64,000 bases of DNA from Cricetomys ansorgei. Taxonomy: Eukaryota; Chordata; Mammalia; Rodentia; Nesomyidae. Positions 58,080 to 64,000 of the stretch are shown one piece after another. Numbering within the stretch: position 1 is the first letter of the stretch; every line of letters starts with the position of its first letter. The notes beneath the pieces were generated by a model. That model was not told the DNA's origin. It did no database searches and worked only from the letters and a program-made list of their open reading frames with translations. Position numbers and translations under genes: made by a program. The stretch lies in assembly GCA_026225945.1 (NCBI GenBank), contig JAMJFZ010000181.1, positions 2,480,001 through 2,544,000 on the forward strand, written 5' to 3'.

Positions 58080-58211
58080 GGGTAGTAGCCCTAAGCGCTA
58101 TCCACTTTGCAGGAGGGTTTTCCCTCCCAAGTTAATCCTTCCTAGAAATGCCCTCCCAGATCTGCGCAGAGCATGTCTTTTAGTTGATTCCAATTAAGAT
58201 GAATCATCACA
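58080..58211 (-). mobile_element. LTR fragment, antisense (5' end of LTR)
   Basis: The text 'ttaatccttcctagaaatgc', 'cctcccagatctgcgcagag' and 'gatgaatcatcaca' corresponds to the antisense start of a rodent LTR (family form 'ccttccaggaaatgccctcacagac ... attaaccatcaca'). Only this end is preserved. Confidence 0.42.
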
Positions 58212-58350
58212 AATAAGGTATTTGCATACAATCCATACCCATTCTCCATTTTGGCTATCCAGTCCCTATCCTATGAACCATTCTAATAAGTCATTTTTGG
58301 AATATATTTATTCTGTTGGTTTTGTTCTTTTTAGGAAACCCTGACTAATA
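58212..58350 (+). mobile_element. LTR 3'-end fragment
   Basis: The text 'tgaaccattctaataagtca', 'tatttattctgttggttttg' and 'aggaaaccctgactaataca' is the typical 3' terminus of a family of rodent LTRs. A second such terminus is at 59,271-59,315. Confidence 0.42.
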
Positions 58351-58583
58351 CACCATCTTATATAAAGGACTTGAGAATTCATATGTCTTCCTTCAAGAAA
58401 TACCAAAGGATAAGTATATGACAGAGCTTCTTAAGTCTGGCTCTCTGCATAACCATAACTAATTCAAACATACCTAGGACAAACTCCTCTGAGATATGAT
58501 GGAGGAGGAGACACATATATAGAAATCATAGCCTCCAAGTCACCCTAATTGGTTACATATACATAAACATGCACACACACATA

Positions 58584-58612
58584 TACAGATATAGATATAG
58601 ATATAGATATAG
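58584..58612 (+). repeat. (ATAGAT)n microsatellite
   Basis: About five imperfect units of a 6-base repeat (gatata). Confidence 0.92.
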
Positions 58613-59173
58613 ATGTATGGGGTTGTTTTTGCAAACACCAGGACTGGCAGAGTAATCATCCCTGTGAACCAAGAAGGAAATCTGACTCAACATGACTCGG
58701 TAGCTGATACTGATTTGAAAGTACTGACACTGGCTAGTTTATTTCAGGCATATTTAAGTACAGTACAATGTGGGGGGGAAAAGTTTTCTGGTGTGATACA
58801 ATCCCATGTGTGCAATGGGGCACAATTACATTGAAACTCTTCTCAAAGTCCGTGTCACTTTTTCAATGAAGATGGGTTCTGTAGATAGGTTACATGTGTT
58901 ATCTTAAGGGCCTATGGGAGGATCTGGTGCAGTCTTTGTCATACAGATATTGTAGAGGTCATCTGGCCTATCAACTACCTCTGGTCCTGTTTGAGGAGTT
59001 CTGTGGGAGCCTCTGGCCCTACAGATAGTGCAGGGGTCACCTAAGCTATTAGTCATCCATCCCCAGTCCTCTGGGTAGAAAACAGATTATAGATCTCTTC
59101 CTTTGAAGAGACAACCCTACCTGTTTAACATTCCTGGTTTTCCTAATGATCATCTGTGAATACAAAGACTTTT
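58613..59173. other. Intergenic, nothing recognised
   Basis: Unassigned sequence. Two related phrases, 'gtagaggtcatctggcctat' (58,951) and 'gcaggggtcacctaagctat' (59,030), stand 80 bases apart and suggest an old local duplication. Confidence 0.4.
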
Positions 59174-59270
59174 GTGTGTGTGTGTGTGTGTATGTGTGTG
59201 TACACATATATGTATATGTGTACATATATATACACATATGTATATATGCATATATGTGTATATGTATATT
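59174..59270 (+). repeat. (TG)n/(TATG)n alternating tract
   Basis: About 97 bases of alternating purine-pyrimidine TG, TATG and TACA text. It joins an LTR 3' terminus at 59,271-59,315 ('tcattctatcaattctgttc' then 'ggaccctgactaatagac'). Confidence 0.95.
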
Positions 59271-59321
59271 CATTCTATCAATTCTGTTCCTTTAGAGGAC
59301 CCTGACTAATAGACAATATAG

Positions 59322-59455
59322 AACAACCAAGTATGATGTCTTGTAATCCTAGCACTGAAGAGAAAGAGTCAGATAGATACCTAGAGTTAAACTAACCATC
59401 CAGCCTAACCTATGTAGCAAGTTCCAGGCCAGCAGTGTTAAAAATATAATAACCT
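59322..59455 (+). mobile_element. B1-like SINE, diverged
   Basis: The text 'aaccaagtatgatgtcttgt', 'aatcctagcactgaagagaa', 'tatgtagcaagttccaggcc' and 'agcagtgttaaaaatataat' fits an eroded B1. Confidence 0.5.
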
Positions 59456-60379
59456 TCATTTGAAAAATAATCAAAATGTCTGGGAAGATGTCTCACCCAT
59501 AAACTGTTTTCTTACAAAACAAAACAAAACAAAAAAAAAAAAGGTGGACAGTTTCTAAGAAATGACAGGCAAGGTTATTCTTTGGTTTCTACACGTAGGC
59601 ACAAACATGTGCACTTGCACCTGTACATGCACGAACATAAGTCACCCACACATAAGTAATCAAAGCATGAAGACTAAGACGAGGACACATTTAAGCACTG
59701 CAAACAGTTGATAACAGATGACTGACTGATGAGCCAAATGTAGTAACTCAATGATGCTAAGAAGCTTTGATGCCAGGTAAGCTTCAAGCTCAGTGCAAGA
59801 GTCAGTTCACAGATGTTTATGAATACCTCTTTATTCTTTCAATGAGAAGTAACTGTGTGTCAGGCAATGAGACTGGCAGTTAATAACTCAAAGTCTTTCC
59901 TTTCAGCTAGGAAGTTTGCTTTAACCAAGAAGACAGCCACATAAACAGATCATTTCAGTGGTCATAATGTGGAAACTCAAAGATGGCCATTTAACTTATG
60001 ATGGCCTTCTGGCTTTGGTCTTCTATGAGATCCTTGTACGTCCATTTGGGAAGAAAACTGCATCTTGTGATGTCACGTCACAAAGCACAGGCCATGTCTT
60101 GCTTGGCACTCAAGAGTCTTCAGCTGACTTGCAGGGGAACCTGAGAGAGCTCTGTGTGTCTCATGCTACTTTATGCCTCATCTAAATGGAGCAGGAAATT
60201 TATTAGATGAAAGACAACAGTAAGTATATCACTGTATCTACATAAGATTTTAGACAGGATTAGAGGCAGAGATAAATTTGGGAGGAAAACGAAAGTTGAT
60301 GTGTGGTTGAGACAGAATGTGAGAGAAGGGCTAGTCATGAATTGGGGAAAAAGTTTATGGCTACTCTACTGGTGTTGGG
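59456..60379. other. Intergenic, no gene seen
   Basis: Contains an (AAAAC)n/A12 run at 59,515-59,542. Near 59,830-59,880 'tcaatgagaagtaactgtgt' and 'gtcaggcaatgag' recall an L2 3' motif. Confidence 0.4.
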
Positions 60380-60470
60380 GTAGCTAGATTTCAGATCCTG
60401 ACTCCTTCTCTGAGCTTAAAACTAAGCCCCACGTTCCTCATCTATAAGGTCAAAAGTGATTATTTGTGCA
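60380..60470 (+). mobile_element. MIR SINE fragment
   Basis: The text 'atttcagatcctgactcctt', 'ctctgagcttaaaactaagc' and 'gttcctcatctataaggtca' is MIR-like in order, with the middle shortened. Confidence 0.5.
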
Positions 60471-60564
60471 CAAAGGGGAAACCACATGCCTGATGTTAAA
60501 AAGGGAAGGACACAGGAGAGAGAGTATCCACATATGTAACTATAGGACACTTGCCCATTGTGCC

Positions 60565-60690
60565 TCTTTTCCTGTTTCCTCGTCTAAACTGGATATCACA
60601 ACACTCTTCCCACAGCTTGTGTGGAAACTAAGTCAGTTAATATAGTTAATGTTTGCCATACTATGTTCAAAATTTCTAGTGTATACCAAC
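60565..60690 (+). mobile_element. MIR SINE fragment
   Basis: The text 'ttcctgtttcctcgtctaaa', 'ctggatatcacaacactctt', 'cacagcttgtgtggaaacta' and 'tgtttgccatactatgttca' follows the MIR 3' half. Confidence 0.58.
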
Positions 60691-61415
60691 CCCTCCTCTC
60701 CCACGCTAAGCTCAAAGTCCAGATAAAATTGCTTGGATCAATTGAAAGAGAACTTTCAAGGAGTTTAGGTACCAGAGTTGGAGTTTAAGTTTATCTCAGA
60801 GAAAAGCTATCAACTCTGAAAACGTTGCTATGGACTTTTTTCTGGGATGGCCCCTACCCCAACATCAATATGTCCCATCTTGAGTCCCTGAGAGGAGGGG
60901 CACACGAGGTGGGGGTGGGCAACTTCTCATCCACCTGACTTCAGCCCATTCAGTTCCACAAAAAGACAGACATACAACCCCTGTAGCTATAACACAGAGC
61001 ATCACTGGGTCTCTACCTCTGCAGGTTGTGCACAATTCTTTCTAGTCAATCCTCAGCTTTAGAGGGTTAGTTGCTTCCAGGGACAGCTGACAGCCTTTTA
61101 TAGACAAGCAGCTGCTCTCTGATACAGTGTCCCTAATGCTCAAAGTCTGGTGGGCGATGGTTGTTTTGTATCCATATCAGCAGTGGGTAGAGTAGAAATC
61201 AACCAGTTCCTTTGATGGCCTCAGGGTGTCTAGGCTGCCATTCAAATCATCACCATCACAATATTGACTCTCAAGTCACATCAATACATTTATTATACAC
61301 TTACTGTGCAATATCCTTTGCCTAGATCAATGGAAAGATGGCAACACTTTCTGGTTTTAAGGAATTGATAATGTTGTGGAGAAAATGTGTTTCTCTCTCT
61401 CTTCACACACACACG

Positions 61416-61459
<44 letters not shown>

Positions 61460-62589
61460 GAGAGGGAGAGAGAGAGAGAGGAAAGTTATATACTAAAGGG
61501 TGGTTGCTGAGTGCTCTTCTCTGAGCTTAACAGTCATCATCTTCCTCAGAGTAGCTGTGACTTCTTGGGACTCTCGAGATAGGGTTGTTGAGTGTAGATG
61601 TTCCCTCATGAAAGGAGGGTGTAAGGAGGGTCATTGAATCCTCACTTGAGATCCCTGCTATTCCCTCCTGCACCTCTCAGACAGCCCTAAGTAGGTGCTA
61701 GAGTACACAGACTATGGAAGGATAGCAGAAGGATATGCAGTGATGAAGAAAGCATTCAGGCTTCAGTGAAATTTTCAGGCACGGTTGCTTTCAGATCTTC
61801 CATGTTGTAAGGAACCCCTCACAGAAAGCTCAATAAGCCTTTTGGTTCAAGACTAACTTTGGTGTCAGTCCTATTTTGTTTTTGGTCTTTTTTTTATCGG
61901 TACTCTATCTGGAGGGAGCCAGTGTCTCCCTAGGAAAATAACATGACATAAGGACACACTGTCACAGCAACACAGACAGGGACAATTTTTATCCTGATTG
62001 TATTACTGTCACACTAGATATTTAGAAGAAAACGGCTCGGGTAGATTTGAAGAAGTGAAATAATGTGATAGCAATTACTGCTTTTTGGCACCGGTCAGAG
62101 ACTATCGCCCAGTGGGTGGGCAGAATGTGCACGCCTTATTTCTTAGATAAATGTAGCTGTGTAAGGACTTTTGCCTCCGGATGAAGGGTGTGGCTTAGAG
62201 CTACATTTTTAACCCACTTTTCAAGAATTGAACTCAAACAGGGCAGAGGTCTACGTAAACAGGTCTACACAAGCAGGCTTTCAACAAGGCTGGTAGTGGT
62301 GTCATGGATCTGTCTACTCACACTAAGTCCTGCCCCCCCCCCCTTCCTCCACGTAGTTTTGCTCCTCACGTTTTAAACTACTCATCACGCACGGAACTTG
62401 TTTGCCTAACCCTGTACGGGAGACGAAAACATTAGCGAACAAAGTAAGAAGAACAGATGAGGAAGGCTTCTGAAACAGGGAGAGCACAGTGCCAGGGGAA
62501 GCCGGAGGGAAGAAGCTCCTTCCGGGCCAGGACCTGGCCACAGTCTGCCCTGGGGCTCCAGGGCGGCAGAAGGGAAGGCGGTGCCTTGG
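60691..62589. other. Intergenic, proximal Cd47 upstream region
   Basis: No exon was recognised. It contains the GA tract at 61,393-61,481 and a C11 run near 62,332-62,342. CpG density rises from about 62,370 toward the island. It may hold proximal regulatory sites for Cd47; none can be named with confidence. Confidence 0.45.
61393..61481 (+). repeat. (TC)n-(AC)n-(GA)n compound microsatellite
   Basis: Short TC and CA runs lead into about 60 bases of GA with a few ggg interruptions. The TC and GA arms are mutually complementary. Confidence 0.93.
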
Positions 62590-62858
62590 GAGGGATGGCG
62601 GCGAAAGCAAAAGCAACACCCACACCCGGGGGAGGAGGAGGAGGAGCGCTGGGCGGCTCCGGGGTCACGGTGAGCGGCCCAGGGGGAGCGGCCGGCGGCC
62701 GGGCTGCACAGGGGCGCGTGCCGCGGGTCCCGGCGAGCGTGTGTGCCCACGCTCCGTCTTGCAGGCCGGCCCCCGGAGCAAGGAGTCTCGGCTCCGGAGC
62801 GGGCTGGATCTTGGCGCTCTCCGCCGGAGCCTGCCCAGAGCCGGGTGTGAGGCTGGCG

Positions 62859-62866
62859 TCACGTCA
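62859..62866 (-). promoter_or_regulatory. CRE/ATF-like octamer TGACGTGA
   Basis: The + strand reads TCACGTCA, which is TGACGTGA on the other strand, one base from the palindromic CRE. It lies 37 bases upstream of the NRF-1 palindrome. The same octamer is in the distal CpG patch at 26,047-26,054. Confidence 0.5.
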
Positions 62867-62886
62867 ACGAGCAGAGGCGGCCAGGC

Positions 62887-62923
62887 GGGGCGGAGTGCGC
62901 GTGCGCGCCTCGCGGGGCGTGGG
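62887..62923 (+). promoter_or_regulatory. GC/GT boxes flanking the NRF-1 site
   Basis: GGGGCGG at 62,887-62,893 and GGGGCGTGGG at 62,914-62,923 are Sp1/KLF-type sites placed on each side of the NRF-1 palindrome. Confidence 0.55.
62896..62907 (-). promoter_or_regulatory. NRF-1 (alpha-Pal) palindrome in the Cd47 promoter
   Basis: TGCGCGTGCGCG on + reads CGCGCACGCGCA on -, a perfect match to the NRF-1 consensus YGCGCAYGCGCR. NRF-1/alpha-Pal is known to drive the human CD47 (integrin-associated protein) promoter, so the site fits established regulation. It lies about 200 bases before the start codon. Confidence 0.75.
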
Positions 62924-62933
62924 AGCGGGCGCG

Positions 62934-62954
62934 CGGCGGCGGCGGCGGCGGCGG
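62934..62954 (+). repeat. (CGG)7 run
   Basis: Seven uninterrupted CGG units lie at the promoter/5' UTR boundary. Further CGG/GGC clusters follow in the 5' UTR (about 63,043-63,058 and 63,074-63,083). Confidence 0.95.
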
Positions 62955-62956
62955 GG

Positions 62957-62972
62957 ACGCGCGCGCGCGCAC
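62957..62972 (+). repeat. Alternating CG tract (Z-DNA-prone)
   Basis: Sixteen bases of strict purine-pyrimidine alternation (ACGCGCGCGCGCGCAC) lie directly downstream of the CGG run and near the likely transcription start. Confidence 0.9.
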
Positions 62973-62974
62973 CC

Positions 62975-63102
62975 GGGCAGCCTGGGCGGCCGCTCCTGCC
63001 CGTCACTCTGCTGCGGCGCTGCCGGTCCTTCTCTTGAAGGCAGCGGAGGCGGCGGCGGCTGCTTCCAGACACCTGCGGCGGCGACCCCCCGGCGGCGCGG
63101 AG
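62975..63102 (+). other. Cd47: Cd47 5' UTR (approximate)
   Basis: From 'gggcagcctgggcggccgct' onward the text resembles the 5' UTR of mouse and human CD47 mRNAs as I remember them, including 'cagacacctgcggcggcgac' and 'ggcggcgcggag' just before the start codon. The true transcription start cannot be set from sequence alone. I see no upstream ATG in this stretch; an in-frame TTG at 63,034 leaves the frame open upstream but is not a credible start. Confidence 0.65.
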
Positions 63103-63148
63103 ATGTGGCCCTTGGTGGCGGCGCTGTTGCTGGGCTCCTGCTGCTGCG
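63103..63148 (+). CDS. Cd47: CD47 (integrin-associated protein), exon 1 coding part
   Basis: Exon 1 starts at ATG 63,103 (context gcggagATGt, G at -3) and codes for 15 residues, MWPLVAALLLGSCCC, plus the first base of a glycine codon before the donor. It is the hydrophobic signal peptide that leads the CD47 immunoglobulin domain through the ER; the rest of the protein (Ig V-type domain, five membrane spans, short cytoplasmic tail) lies beyond the window. CD47 binds SIRPalpha as a 'do not eat me' signal, binds thrombospondin-1 and associates with integrins. The exon length, phase and peptide agree with human and mouse CD47. Residue 5 is V, as in human, while the triple Cys is as in mouse. The start was chosen from this family match; nothing suggests a pseudogene, since a CpG island, promoter and intact donor are present. 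Confidence 0.95.
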
Positions 63149-63154
63149 GTGAGT
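63149..63154 (+). other. Cd47: Cd47 exon 1 splice donor
   Basis: The junction reads TGCG|GTGAGT, a near-consensus U2-type donor. It splits a codon after its first base (phase 1), as in human CD47. Confidence 0.92.
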
Positions 63155-64000
63155 GGCTAGGGATCCCCGGCTCCCAGGATGGTGTGCAGCAACCCGGGCG
63201 CCCCCGCAGGAGTGTGGGCTGCACCCCCGCCGGCCAGGCGGCGCCGGGAGGAGCGGAGAGGAGAGGGTGGCGGGATGCACTAGCCCTGCGCACCCCGAGC
63301 GCCGCCGTGGGAGGGCCCCTCGGGCCATTGCGCCCCTGCCTCGTCCCTCCGCTCCCCATCCGCGGTCCCCTTTCTCTCCCGGGAGAGCGGGCTGAAGCTC
63401 CTCACTCTCCCGTGCACACGTAGGAAGCCGGGGGACAACCGCAACTGTGCAAACCTGAACTGCTAAGAAAGCGAGGGGGCAGCTGCCAGGGACCCTCTCC
63501 CCTCCCCTCGCACCCTTCTCCTTTTCGGTGCTTCCGCGCAGCATTTGAGGTTGGAGGACGAGAGTGGGAGGGCCGGGCCTCCTGTGATGAAGTGCGCATT
63601 TTGGTGAAGTCGACCAGAAAGGCTTTTTGCCCAGCCGCGTAAGCAAGCACTGGAGCGGAGGGTCGCGGTGGACCTAAGTTTTCATTTCTCACCCAGCATT
63701 TATCAAAGATTTTTTTTCTGGCCGCGTATTTTCGTGGCTGTTGTTTTGAATCCTGAACAAGCTTCCTGGAAACACTTTCTCGTGACACCCCCCGCCTTCC
63801 CCTCCAGCACTTTAACATCTTGTGGATTAAAGTTTGTTTTTTTCTTTTTTCTCCTTTGTTTGGGAGAAACGTTTTTTGTTTTTTTGGTTTTTTTTTTAGG
63901 ATTTTCCCAGATATTGCCAATGATCTAAAGATTGTAGTAACGAATCAAAACACAAATGCAGCAGACTGTTGTCCTTAGATGCCAAAGACGCCCCCCCCCA
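63149..64000 (+). other. Cd47: Cd47 intron 1, 5' part
   Basis: The intron runs to the window end. Its first 400 bases are still in the CpG island; further on are T-rich runs (63,835-63,900) and a C10 run at 63,990-63,999. The minus-strand 172-codon frame at 63,402-63,920 has a Lys/Arg-rich start from the T runs and is not credible. No second exon is within the window. Confidence 0.88.

Larger units (their letters stand above)
62590..63560. promoter_or_regulatory. Cd47: CpG island over Cd47 promoter and exon 1
   Basis: CpG, rare through the preceding 62 kb apart from one small patch, becomes frequent for nearly 1 kb and spans the promoter, the 5' UTR, the first coding exon and the start of intron 1. 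No TATA box was seen, as expected of a broad housekeeping-type promoter. The long open frames on both strands here (up to 260 codons) come from the GC bias, not from genes. Confidence 0.93.

Noticed and set aside
62457..63152. 231-codon + frame and 182-codon overlapping frame over the promoter
   Set aside because: GC-rich CpG-island DNA is stop-poor. The Arg, Gly and Ala composition fits this, and the frames run through the Cd47 promoter and donor.
62864..63646. 260-codon minus-strand frame, considered as a divergent gene
   Set aside because: The Pro/Arg-rich content mirrors the CpG island. It overlaps Cd47 exon 1 in antisense, with no start context, domain or splice evidence.

Overview
The window is mammalian nuclear DNA from a muroid rodent. 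B1, B2/B3, B4/RSINE1 and ID SINEs, ORR1-type MaLR LTRs, URR1 hAT elements and rodent-type L1 lie on a background of older mammalian repeats (MIR, L2, MLT1, MER5, L1M). I could not fix the species. The only gene exon found encodes a signal peptide that combines human-like and mouse-like residues, and the ID copy is old, so a cricetid (hamster, vole or deer-mouse type) is a reasonable guess but only inference.

Layout: bases 1 to about 62,500 are intergenic. I find no protein-coding exon, tRNA, snRNA or convincing processed gene copy there. The stretch holds several dozen interspersed repeats, about fifteen microsatellites, one very recent 152-bp tandem duplication (17,020-17,319) and several datable nested insertions. 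The largest element is an antisense L1 remnant at about 35.3-39.9 kb, broken by a solo LTR with a perfect 6-bp target duplication and by a B1 with a 10-bp target duplication. Bases 20.2-28.8 kb differ in texture: few young repeats, at least eight MIR-like fragments, a cluster of homeodomain-type sites near 22.0 kb and a small CpG-dense patch at 25.9-26.1 kb. This is the best candidate for distal regulatory DNA.

Bases 62.6-63.56 kb are a CpG island containing the promoter, 5' UTR and first coding exon of Cd47 on the + strand. Exon 1 (coding part 63,103-63,148) encodes most of the signal peptide and ends at a strong GTGAGT donor. The promoter carries a perfect NRF-1 palindrome, a CRE-like octamer, GC boxes, a (CGG)7 run and an alternating CG tract. 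The last 850 bases are the start of Cd47 intron 1. In human, the region upstream of CD47 is a long intergenic interval before IFT57, which agrees with the emptiness seen here.

Repeat names come from recognising consensus features by eye, so boundaries without target duplications are good to about 20-50 bases. No novel coding system is visible. The points of interest are regulatory and genome-evolutionary.
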